This document shows positions 1-5,837 of a DNA stretch of 16,500 nucleotides, piece by piece. The first letter of the stretch is position 1. The number at the start of each line of letters is the position of its first letter. The notes below the pieces were generated by a model, which saw only the letters and a list, made by a program, of their open reading frames with translations, was not told where the DNA came from and searched no databases. The stretch comes from an uncultured Collinsella sp. (GTDB lineage: Bacteria; Actinomycetota; Coriobacteriia; Coriobacteriales; Coriobacteriaceae), in the NCBI GenBank assembly GCA_902495525.1, contig CABUXL010000034.1:1-16500 (forward strand), written 5' to 3'. Position numbers and translations under genes: made by a program.

Positions 1-75
1 AAGGCGAACGTGGCCACGGCGCGCGAGCTCGCCTGCTGGGTATGGGCGGTCGGCCTCATGGCCGAGGAGGCGTAG
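1..75 (+). CDS. C-terminal end of an IS110-family transposase (partial, runs off the window)
   Basis: Frame 1 is open from the first base and ends at TAG (73-75), giving 24 residues. They contain VATARELACWVWAVG, which resembles the closing helix of IS110/IS116/IS902 transposases (usual pattern: VARELxGFxWAI). These enzymes are DEDD recombinases that use a bridge RNA. Nothing of the catalytic region lies in the window, so whether the element is intact cannot be judged. A GGGGG/CCCCC hairpin (75-89) starts on the last base of the stop codon. The family call rests on one short motif and is moderate. Confidence 0.5.
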   Translation, partial: KANVATARELACWVWAVGLMAEEA

Positions 76-506
76 GGGGCCGGTCCCCCGCACATAAGCC
101 GATCACCCCGGAAGCGGTTCGATCCGAAGCCGTTGAGGCGAACCTCAGGTCCCTTTTCTGCGAGCGCCCAGGGCGCCACACGCGTGCACAGACTGTCGGT
201 TCGACGTAGAAGCCTCAGCCGTAGCAACGGATTGCCCAGCGAGAGATCGCCGCGGGCGGATATTAAACTGCAAAGACGAGCGTCGGTAAGACACGCCGAG
301 GTCGCCGCGGACGGGCTGATATAGGGAGAGGGCCTGACCCCATATCGTTGGGGCCAGGCCCGATTTTGCCTCTTGACAATGTCCTGCTCATATTAAAAGG
401 AACGTTCCAAACTGCAGACAGAAAAAGAACGTCCCCTGGCGCCGGCATTTCAAGAGCACTCATTTAAGTCTGTCCCCAATGAGTGGGAGCAATCAGAGAC
501 CCTTTG
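76..506. other. Gene-free stretch with hairpins downstream of the IS110-type transposase
   Basis: I see no coding frame here that looks like a real protein. Visible structures are: a hairpin with stems around 114-137; TGAGG-cgaa-CCTCA near 134-147; a strong stem 330-361 (7 bp, one mismatch, 4 bp, 8-nt loop) followed by GATTTT; a perfect 10-bp palindrome GGAACGTTCC (399-408); and an inverted repeat CACTCATT (457-464) / AATGAGTG (478-485). The hairpin at 330-361 could end transcription from the IS. The first part is where an IS1111-type element would carry its bridge RNA, but I cannot fix the element's right end. The stretches AAAAAGAACGTCCC (about 423-436) and GTCTGTCCCCAAT (about 468-480) resemble repeats seen beside some Y1 transposases, a resemblance from memory only. 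Confidence 0.4.
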
Positions 507-540
507 CGAGGGAGGCCGGACGTGGCCTTCCTCGTTTTTA
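507..540 (+). terminator. Rho-independent terminator, plus strand
   Basis: Stem CGAGGGAGGCC (507-517) pairs with GGCCTTCCTCG (524-534) around a 6-nt loop, with one G-T wobble, and is followed at once by TTTTT (535-539). The T tract is on the plus side only. No plus-strand gene lies directly before it, so it either ends read-through from the IS110-type region or closes an unseen small transcript. Confidence 0.75.
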
Positions 541-542
541 TT

Positions 543-605
543 CATGGACTTTAGTCCGTGCCGCGCGGCACGCGCGGCATAGAAAGCCACCCGCTCAGCG
601 GGTGG
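543..605. repeat. Three tandem palindromes, IS200/IS605-end-like
   Basis: Three hairpins stand in a row. The first is CATGGACT-tt-AGTCCGTG (543-560, one T-G pair). The second is CCGCGCG-gca-CGCGCGG (561-577). The third is CCACCCGC-tca-GCGGGTGG (587-605). The run AGAAAGCC before the third, with its short loop and the GAGGCC after it, resembles the right ends of IS200/IS605 elements that carry tnpB (an omega-RNA 3' end); the first resembles the imperfect palindromes of such ends. No tnpB coding trace is seen, so this may be a palindrome-only relic. The structure is seen directly; the family link is inferred. Confidence 0.5.
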
Positions 606-632
606 AGGCCAATTTCCGCTACGCGACAAAAA

Positions 633-681
633 CCTTCCCCCTAGCATGAGGATTGTTCAGGTCATCATACTAGGGGGAAGG
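633..681 (+). promoter_or_regulatory. IS200 left-end stem-loop sequestering the tnpA ribosome site
   Basis: A perfect 12-bp inverted repeat, CCTTCCCCCTAG (633-644) and CTAGGGGGAAGG (670-681), flanks a 25-nt loop in which ATGA and TCAT can also pair. The right arm contains the purine-rich AGGGGGAAGG that would be the ribosome binding site for the GTG at 690. IS200 is known to limit its transposase by folding the leader over the ribosome site, and this matches that layout. Confidence 0.7.
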
Positions 682-748
682 TGATTGCTGTGGCCCAGAA
701 AGCCAACAGCCTCGCGTACACGAAATGGCTGTGCAAGTACCGCATCGC
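681..748 (+). pseudogene. tnpA: IS200/IS605-family TnpA transposase, N-terminal fragment
   Basis: After the stem-loop the frame reads VAQKANSLAYTKWLCKYRI, closely like the start of IS200 Y1-HUH transposases (M-A-x-K-A-N-S-L-A-H-T-K-W-L-C-K-Y-H). The likely start is GTG at 690; GTG at 681 lies in the stem. Similarity stops after about 19 residues, near base 746, and the frame then runs into unrelated sequence. The HUH motif and the catalytic tyrosine are absent, so the fragment cannot transpose. It abuts a DegV-like remnant in another frame, so the junction at about 746-750 is a deletion or recombination point. Confidence 0.75.
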
Positions 749-967
749 ACCGAGGTCAAGCTCATCGCCGCCATCGTCGAGAAGCACCCCAAGGTGCGCT
801 TTGCCGCGAGCCGCACCTCGGCCCACGCCGACCTCTACGACCGCATGGAGCAGGCCCTGTGCGAGCGCGTGGCCAACGCGGTGGAGGTCGTCCGCTCCGA
901 CATCAGCCCCGCGCTTCTTGTCCACACCGGTCCAAACCTCGTGGGTGTGGCGGTCCAGGGACTCTAG
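749..967 (+). pseudogene. DegV-family fatty-acid-binding protein, C-terminal remnant
   Basis: The frame ending at TAG (965-967) gives about 72 residues and finishes with EVVRSDISPALLVHTGPNLVGVAV. This matches the end of DegV/FakB proteins, where a strand, then S-E/D-I-x-P, then H-T-G-P-G-x-x-G close the fold over the fatty-acid carboxylate. Full DegV proteins have about 280 residues, so roughly three quarters are missing. The ATG at 725 lies within the IS200-derived part and is unlikely to be a native start. The gene seems to have lost its 5' side when the IS200 piece arrived. The family call rests on this motif block. Confidence 0.55.
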
Positions 968-1001
968 CGGAGGCGGGGCGTCCTGCCCCAAAAACAAATG
1001 C

Positions 1002-1051
1002 AAAAGACGAGCACTTCTTGCCGCTCAATTGGCAAGAAGCGCTCGTCTTTT
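1002..1051. terminator. Strong bidirectional terminator
   Basis: AAAAGACGAGC (1002-1012) pairs with GCTCGTCTTTT (1041-1051), then after one A/C mismatch CTTCTTGCC (1014-1022) pairs with GGCAAGAAG (1031-1039), around an 8-nt loop. The stem carries A tracts and T tracts on both sides, so it can act in both directions. On the minus strand it closes the PTS-GH172-kinase operon; on the plus strand it closes the DegV remnant. Confidence 0.9.
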
Positions 1052-1083
1052 CTTAACGCGTTGTATGGCGGAGAGAGCGCAAG

Positions 1084-1968
1084 TTACGCGAGCGCCCTTC
1101 TTGCCAGCTCGGCCGCGCCGAGGATTCCTTGGTCGCCGCCGCAGCCCGGGGCGCAGATGTAGCTCTCTATGTCCTTAAGCTCGGCGGTCTGGATGTAGCC
1201 ACCCAGATATTCAAGGGTCTTCTTGCGGACGATGCCGTAGAGCTGCTCCTGGTGCATCACGCCGCCGCCGAGGACGATGCGGCGAGGCGAGTACATGAGC
1301 ACGAGGTTCGCGCACATCTGCCCCAGATAATCCCCCTCGAGCGCCCACACCTCAGCGTTGTCCGCGAGCTCGGCCGCGGGCTTTCCCCAGCGCGCGGCGA
1401 TGGCGGGGCCGGAGGCGAGGCCCTCGAGACAGCTCGCGTGACTCGGGCAGACGCAGCGTCCCTCCTCGGTGGGACGAATCCTTACCAGCATGTGGCCGGC
1501 CTCGGGGTGCAGCATGCCGTGAAGGAGCCTGCCCGCGCACATGACGCCCGCGCCCACGCCGGTGCCGATGGTCACGTAGACGGCGTCCTCGAGCCCCTTG
1601 CAGCAGCCGAAGACCACTTCGCCGAGGCAGGCAACGTTCACGTCCGTGTCGTAGGCCACCGGAATCCCGAGGGCGTCGGCGAACGCGGCGCGAAGACCAT
1701 AGCCTCGCCACGCGAGCTTGGGCGTCTGGAGGATGGAGCCGTAGCGCTCATCGTTGGGGTCGACGCAGGTCGGGCCGAAGGCGCCGATGCCCAACGCGTC
1801 CACATCGCGGGCGGTGAACCACTCGACCATTTGCGGGACGGTCTCGGCGGGCGTAAGCGTCGGGGTCTCCATACGGTCGAGGACCTCGCCGTCGCCGGAC
1901 ACCACGGCACAGACCATCTTGGTCCCGCCGGCTTCGAGGGCGCCGAGCCTCATTTGCTTTTCGCTCAT
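1084..1968 (-). CDS. ROK-family sugar kinase, probable fructokinase
   Basis: A 294-residue ROK kinase. EAGGTK (12-17) is the N-terminal phosphate-binding motif, and in the form G-A-L-E-A-G-G-T-K-M-V-C-A-V it resembles the ScrK/YdhR/GmuE fructokinase branch rather than glucokinases. D109 in DTDVNVACLGE is the likely catalytic base. IGTGVGAG (134-141) is the second phosphate loop. H154 or H159 together with C172, C174, H177 and C180 fit the ROK zinc site. Likely reaction: ATP plus fructose to fructose 6-phosphate in the cytoplasm. AGGAGG lies 5 nt before ATG 1968. It is the last gene of the operon, 79 nt after the GH172 gene, which suggests it handles a free hexose released by that enzyme. Mannose or another hexose cannot be excluded. 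Confidence 0.85.
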   Translation of the reverse strand: MSEKQMRLGALEAGGTKMVCAVVSGDGEVLDRMETPTLTPAETVPQMVEWFTARDVDALGIGAFGPTCVDPNDERYGSILQTPKLAWRGYGLRAAFADALGIPVAYDTDVNVACLGEVVFGCCKGLEDAVYVTIGTGVGAGVMCAGRLLHGMLHPEAGHMLVRIRPTEEGRCVCPSHASCLEGLASGPAIAARWGKPAAELADNAEVWALEGDYLGQMCANLVLMYSPRRIVLGGGVMHQEQLYGIVRKKTLEYLGGYIQTAELKDIESYICAPGCGGDQGILGAAELARRALA

Positions 1969-1985
1969 GTGATCCTCCTTACAAA

Positions 1986-2020
1986 GGGACGCCCGCAGTC
2001 ATGGTCAACCGCGGGCGCCC
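1986..2020 (-). other. Intercistronic hairpin between GH172 and kinase genes
   Basis: On the minus strand GGGCGCCCGC (2020-2011) pairs with GCGGGCGTCCC (1996-1986), 10 bp with one bulged T and a 14-nt loop, followed only by TTTG. The weak T tract argues for partial termination, or for protection of the upstream mRNA, rather than a full stop. The AGGAGG of the kinase gene begins a few bases later. Confidence 0.6.
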
Positions 2021-2047
2021 ATAACGTTGGCTTGTTTCGAGGCGACC

Positions 2048-3172
2048 CTACCTGGGCACGCGGTCCTGCCTTGCGGCAAACGGGGCGAGCACGGCGTGCG
2101 GCTCGCTTTGGTACCAGTAGGCGACGGTGGAGATGTCGTCCTCGCGCTCGTAGAGCTTGATGTCGTCGTTGCCGAGGTCCTGGAACGTCACGCGCAGGTC
2201 CTCCTTGAACGAGATCGGGTCGGGAAGGTGCCACCTGTAGAGGCCGTGCCTGGGCAGCGCGTCGTCGTTGGTCGCGAGCATCGGGTTCGGGTTCGGCTTG
2301 CCCGCGCTGAAGCGGTCGCGCGTGGCGTCGCGCGTCGAGCGGTACGGGTAGCCGGCGAACAGCGTGTTGAAGCACTGCGCCTCGGGCAGCGCGTGGGGCG
2401 GCCTGTCGAGGAAGGCCCAGGCACCGCCGAAGTAGTCCTCGGCTCCCGTCGAGGTGACCGTGGGGAACTCCTCGTCGCCGTCGAGGAAGAACTTCATCTC
2501 GCCCTCGCCCCACCAATAGCGCTCCAGGGCGCACAGGGCCATGTAGGTGCCGACGTAGTAGCCCTTACCGCGCACGCCGTCGAGCACGGTGTAGTCGACG
2601 CCCCTGCGGGTGCTGCGCTCGCGGTTAAAACGGGCGTGGAAGTACATGGCGTCGTCCGGCACGTCGGTGAGCGCGTAGTTGAACGTGTAGAAGATGTACT
2701 TAATGAACCCGGGGTGCTCGCTCGTAAGCGTGACCTTGGCGTGCTTCCTGAAAGGCATCTCGAAGTAGCAGTTCATGCCGCCCGTCGGGTTCACGCAGAT
2801 GGGCATCGAGTTGACGATGGCGCGCTCACCGAAGCCGTTGCAGAAGAAGTCGCCGACAGGGCACTCGACCGAGGGGGTCTCCTCGTCGTCCCAGTAGAAG
2901 CGCAGCACGAGGTCGCGCATGACGAAGCTGCCGGCGGCGGTCTTGTCGGGGACGGTCATCCAGATGTGGCGGATGATGCCGGGGCCCTCGATGTCCGCGA
3001 GCGTGATGGTCTCGCCGGACTCAAGGGGCACGCAGCACGAGCCCTTGCGGCCGACGCCGAGGTGGCTGGCCGACATGGCGGCACGGCCCTTCTCGCCCGT
3101 GATGTTCTCGGGGGTGATGGCGCGGCTTTCCTCACCGCCGTGCATCCACACGTCCTTAAGGAACTCTCTCAT
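2048..3172 (-). CDS. GH172 / DUF2961 family glycoside hydrolase
   Basis: A 374-residue protein of the DUF2961 family, now glycoside hydrolase family 172. Characterised members include a bifidobacterial difructose dianhydride I synthase/hydrolase (alpha-fructofuranosidase) and exo-D-arabinofuranosidases. Hallmarks seen are GPGIIRHIW (63-71), WWGEGEMKFFLDGD (220-233) and TSTGAEDYFGGAW (240-252); family catalysis uses carboxylates, and E245 in the EDYF block is the best-placed candidate. There is no signal peptide or membrane segment, so it should act in the cytoplasm on what the PTS brings in. GGAGG lies 6 nt before ATG 3172, and the start is 12 nt after the EIIA stop. The fructokinase-like gene downstream favours a fructofuranoside substrate over D-arabinan, but that is inferred. 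Confidence 0.85.
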   Translation of the reverse strand: MREFLKDVWMHGGEESRAITPENITGEKGRAAMSASHLGVGRKGSCCVPLESGETITLADIEGPGIIRHIWMTVPDKTAAGSFVMRDLVLRFYWDDEETPSVECPVGDFFCNGFGERAIVNSMPICVNPTGGMNCYFEMPFRKHAKVTLTSEHPGFIKYIFYTFNYALTDVPDDAMYFHARFNRERSTRRGVDYTVLDGVRGKGYYVGTYMALCALERYWWGEGEMKFFLDGDEEFPTVTSTGAEDYFGGAWAFLDRPPHALPEAQCFNTLFAGYPYRSTRDATRDRFSAGKPNPNPMLATNDDALPRHGLYRWHLPDPISFKEDLRVTFQDLGNDDIKLYEREDDISTVAYWYQSEPHAVLAPFAARQDRVPR

Positions 3173-3184
3173 CGTCGACCTCCT

Positions 3185-3583
3185 CTATTCGTCGTCTTCG
3201 CACTCGGCGGAACTGGCACCGTTCACGTAGACGATCTGCTGGCGCGCCTCGTCGACGAGGGCGTCGAAGTCGAGTTTCTCGTCGGGGCGCGCGAGCGCGA
3301 CCGTCATGGCGAGCGGAAGGTTGACACCCGCGATCACGTGGATCCGGTCGGAGGCGAAGCGGGAGAAGCGCTGGTTCACGCTGCCGCCGAGCGCGTCGGT
3401 GAGGACGACGACCTCGTCAGTGCCCGAAAGAGCCGCCTCGACCGCCGCGTCGAGCCCCTCGCCGTTGTCGTTCACGTAGGCGCACACGGCGTTGACGGCG
3501 TCGTTCTTACCCGTAAGGAACTCGAGGGTGTCCTTGAAGCCCTGGGCGAGAAGGGAATGGCTCGCCACAACTATCTTTCTCAT
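3185..3583 (-). CDS. PTS mannose-family EIIA component
   Basis: A 132-residue EIIA of the mannose/fructose/sorbose PTS family. It accepts phosphate from HPr and passes it to EIIB in the cytoplasm. IVVASHSLLAQG places the phosphorylated His at residue 9 (usual motif S-H-G-x-x-A-x-G; here the residue after His is Ser rather than Gly). VLTDALGGS (about 60-68) is the conserved family block. The C-terminus is short and acidic. As in many mannose-type systems EIIA is a separate protein, not fused to EIIB. Its place after EIID, rather than first in the operon, is a common variant. The ribosome site GGTGA is weak, so translation may depend on coupling with EIID 26 nt upstream. Confidence 0.92.
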   Translation of the reverse strand: MRKIVVASHSLLAQGFKDTLEFLTGKNDAVNAVCAYVNDNGEGLDAAVEAALSGTDEVVVLTDALGGSVNQRFSRFASDRIHVIAGVNLPLAMTVALARPDEKLDFDALVDEARQQIVYVNGASSAECEDDE

Positions 3584-3609
3584 TGATTCACCAATCTCTT
3601 GGGTCGAAG

Positions 3610-4443
3610 CTAGGCAAGGATGCCGGCGGCGGAGGCGACCATCGCGAGGACGATCACCACGAGGATGAGGGCCGTCATGCTCGCGTTCTTCTTGGTAAGA
3701 AGGTAATACGCGCTTCCCGTGATGGCGGCGGGGATCATGGCAGGCAGGATCTTGTCGAGCAGCGGCTGAATCTCCATCGAGACGTCGCCGAAGCTGAAGC
3801 TAATCGGGCAGGTGACGCCGATGACCGAGGCGATGAGGCAGCCGACCACGGTGAGGCCGAGCACGGAGGCGGCGGCAGTGAGGTTGGGAAGCTTCTCGCT
3901 GAAGTCGGTGACGAGCTTCACGCCCTGCTTGTAGCCGAACTCGAGGGCGTGCATGCGGACCCAGAAGATGGCCAGGATGAGCGCGAACCAGATGCCGGCT
4001 CCCACGGGGTTGCCCTCGATGGCCATGTAGGCGGCGATGGAGCCCATGATGGTCGGGATCATGGTCATGAGCAGGGAGTCGCCGACGCCGGCGAGCGGTC
4101 CCATGGTGCCGATCTTCAGGTCTTGGACGGCGTCCGCCGCCGCTAGGCCGTCGCGTTCCTCCATGGCCACGCAGGCGCCGAGGATGATGGCGGCGAGCCA
4201 AGGCTGGGTATTGTAGTAGCGGAAGTGGTTGTTGAGCGCTTGCTTATAGTCCTCGTCGTTCGTGTAGATCTTCCTCAGGACCGGCGAGAGGGCGTAGGCG
4301 ACTGAGGCGCCCTGCTGGGTCTGGTAGTTGAAGGTGCACACGCTCATGAGCCAGCGCCAGTTCGCGTTGCGCAGGTCCTTCTTGGTGACCTTGTAGCCGG
4401 AGGGCTTGCCCTCGGCGACGGCGGTGATGTTCTCGTTTTCCAT
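3610..4443 (-). CDS. PTS mannose-family EIID membrane component
   Basis: A 277-residue EIID, which with EIIC forms the sugar channel in the membrane. Family marks in order are: KKDLRNANWRW near residue 20, NYQTQQGASVAYALSPVL, NHFRYYNTQPWLAAIILG, a long cytoplasmic part with MGPLAGVGDSLL, and hydrophobic segments in the second half ending in a C-terminal membrane helix. EIID proteins usually have 270-300 residues, so this is full length. It starts 2 nt after the EIIC stop, which implies translational coupling. Mannose-type EIIC/EIID pairs are also known bacteriocin and phage receptors; nothing here shows that directly. Confidence 0.95.
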   Translation of the reverse strand: MENENITAVAEGKPSGYKVTKKDLRNANWRWLMSVCTFNYQTQQGASVAYALSPVLRKIYTNDEDYKQALNNHFRYYNTQPWLAAIILGACVAMEERDGLAAADAVQDLKIGTMGPLAGVGDSLLMTMIPTIMGSIAAYMAIEGNPVGAGIWFALILAIFWVRMHALEFGYKQGVKLVTDFSEKLPNLTAAASVLGLTVVGCLIASVIGVTCPISFSFGDVSMEIQPLLDKILPAMIPAAITGSAYYLLTKKNASMTALILVVIVLAMVASAAGILA

Positions 4444-4445
4444 GG

Positions 4446-5231
4446 TTACTCATCCTCTCCGATGAAGGCGTCTGCGGAAGCGTGGGCGGCGAGCTCGGTG
4501 CCCCTCTCGGCACGCTGGTAGAACGCGATCGCGAGGGCAACGCCGACGATGGCGGCGCCGATGATGGGCACGTTCAGGAAGGCCGAGAGGAAGAAGCCGG
4601 CGAGCAGGTACTGGAAGTACTTGCCAGTGGGCATGTAACGCAGCAGCATCGCGATGCCGACGGCCGGGAGCATCTTGCCGGCGAGGGTGAGGCCGGAAAG
4701 GAACCACTGGGGCATAACCTCGAGGAGCCAGTTGACGGCGGGCTGGCCGAGGGTCACGGAGACAAAGACGGGCAGGGCGGCGCACAGGCCGAAGAGCACG
4801 GGGCAGACCCACAGGATGGCGTTCATCTGCTTGAACTTGCCCTCGTCGCAGAACTTCTGGGACTTCTCGACGACGAAGCCGTTGAGGATCTTGACGATGA
4901 CGTCGAGCTGGATGCCGAGCATGCCGACCGGCAGGCCGATGGCGAGGCCCGTGTCCGCGCCCAGGGTCACGCCGTAGGCGGTGGCGATGATGGCCATCGT
5001 GCCGTAGTCGGGAATCGACGAGCCGCCGAAGCCCGCGACGCCGAGCTGCATGAGCTGGATGGTGCCGCCGATGACGAGGCCGGTCTGCCAGTCGCCCATG
5101 ACGACGCCGGTGATAAGGCCCCAGAAGACGGCATAGTTGACGAAGATCATCGGGATGCCGTAGTAGTCCACGTGCTTGATGAAGGCCAGCAGGGTCAAAA
5201 GGACGACTTGCAGGATAGTGAAGTTGACCAT
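4446..5231 (-). CDS. PTS mannose-family EIIC membrane component
   Basis: A 261-residue polytopic EIIC that forms the substrate path of the transporter. The N-terminus MVNFTILQVVLLTLLAFIKHVDYYG and the block TGVVMGDWQTGLVIGGTIQL, with GVAGFGGSSIPDYG following, are typical of the family. About seven or eight hydrophobic segments are visible, and the C-terminal tail is polar and acidic. It starts 9 nt after the EIIB stop with GGAGG just before ATG 5231. Family members carry mannose, fructose, sorbose, N-acetylgalactosamine, levan-derived sugars and others; sequence reading alone does not fix the substrate. Confidence 0.95.
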   Translation of the reverse strand: MVNFTILQVVLLTLLAFIKHVDYYGIPMIFVNYAVFWGLITGVVMGDWQTGLVIGGTIQLMQLGVAGFGGSSIPDYGTMAIIATAYGVTLGADTGLAIGLPVGMLGIQLDVIVKILNGFVVEKSQKFCDEGKFKQMNAILWVCPVLFGLCAALPVFVSVTLGQPAVNWLLEVMPQWFLSGLTLAGKMLPAVGIAMLLRYMPTGKYFQYLLAGFFLSAFLNVPIIGAAIVGVALAIAFYQRAERGTELAAHASADAFIGEDE

Positions 5232-5240
5232 GATCCCTCC

Positions 5241-5714
5241 TTAGATGAGGTCGGCGACGGAGACGGGCTTGTCGGCGGGCACGAACTGTGCCGTCACCTT
5301 GACGCCGCGGGCGATGAGCGCCTTGTAGCTCTGGACGTTCTCGGCGGAGGCATAGGCGCGCTGGGTGAGCTGGACGCCGCCCTCCTTGACGAGCGAGCCG
5401 CCGACGATCAGCGACGGGAGCTCGATGCCCGACTCGACCAGGTGAAGGATCGTCTCGGGCTCCTTGGCGATGACAAAGACCTTCTCGCGGTCGTACTTGC
5501 CCGCCGCGAAGTTCTTGAGCGCGGTCTGCTCGGAGATGATCGAGACGGCCATGCCCGCGGGGCGCGCCATCCTCATAGTGGACTTCAGGACCTCGTCGCC
5601 GGCGACCTTGTCGTCGATGACCATGACTCGGGTCGCGCCCGACACCGGGGCCCACTGCGTCACGATGATGCCGTGAAGCAGGCGATTGTCGATTCGTGCC
5701 ATAACAACACTCAT
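5241..5714 (-). CDS. PTS mannose-family EIIB component
   Basis: A 157-residue EIIB that takes phosphate from EIIA and gives it to the incoming sugar. ARIDNRLLHGIIVTQW holds the phospho-His at residue 14, and VIDDKVAGDEVLKSTMRMA follows as in LevE/SorB/ManX-B proteins. I chose ATG 5714 because GGAG lies 5 nt upstream; a longer reading from TTG 5729 would place that ribosome site inside the gene. It is the first structural gene of the operon, 123 nt after the regulator stop, with its own promoter-like region in that gap. Confidence 0.93.
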   Translation of the reverse strand: MSVVMARIDNRLLHGIIVTQWAPVSGATRVMVIDDKVAGDEVLKSTMRMARPAGMAVSIISEQTALKNFAAGKYDREKVFVIAKEPETILHLVESGIELPSLIVGGSLVKEGGVQLTQRAYASAENVQSYKALIARGVKVTAQFVPADKPVSVADLI

Positions 5715-5734
5715 GTTTGCTCCTATCAAATGAA

Positions 5735-5740
5735 GTTATA
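5735..5740 (-). promoter_or_regulatory. Sigma-70-like -10 box before the PTS operon
   Basis: The minus strand reads TATAAC 20 nt before the EIIB start. With a 17-nt spacer the -35 position would read TAGCGC, a poor match, as expected for an activator-dependent promoter. I looked for a sigma-54 site (GG, 10 nt, GC core of TGGCAC-N5-TTGCW) between 5715 and 5840 and saw none convincing. The leader would be only about 14 nt long. Confidence 0.4.
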
Positions 5741-5755
5741 CGTTCGGTACTGCCT

Positions 5756-5778
5756 CGGCGCTATCCGGATTCGCGCCG
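5756..5778 (-). promoter_or_regulatory. Inverted repeat at the -35 region, possible operator
   Basis: CGGCGC (5756-5761) and GCGCCG (5773-5778) form a 6-bp inverted repeat with an 11-nt spacer. It overlies the -35 region of the candidate EIIB promoter and reaches about 15 nt further upstream, where a transcription factor would sit. A role as the binding site of the adjacent LevR-like regulator is inferred. Confidence 0.35.
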
Positions 5779-5837
5779 GGCATGGGGTTATCGGATTATT
5801 GAGGACGCGCGGTCAGCTTGCGGCGGCGCGGGGAAGG

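Noticed and set aside
2027..3586. Plus-strand open frame of 519 codons
   Set aside because: It lies wholly antisense to the GH172 and EIIA genes, has no ribosome site or recognisable domain, and its Val/Glu/His-rich make-up is the mirror of GC-rich coding on the other strand.
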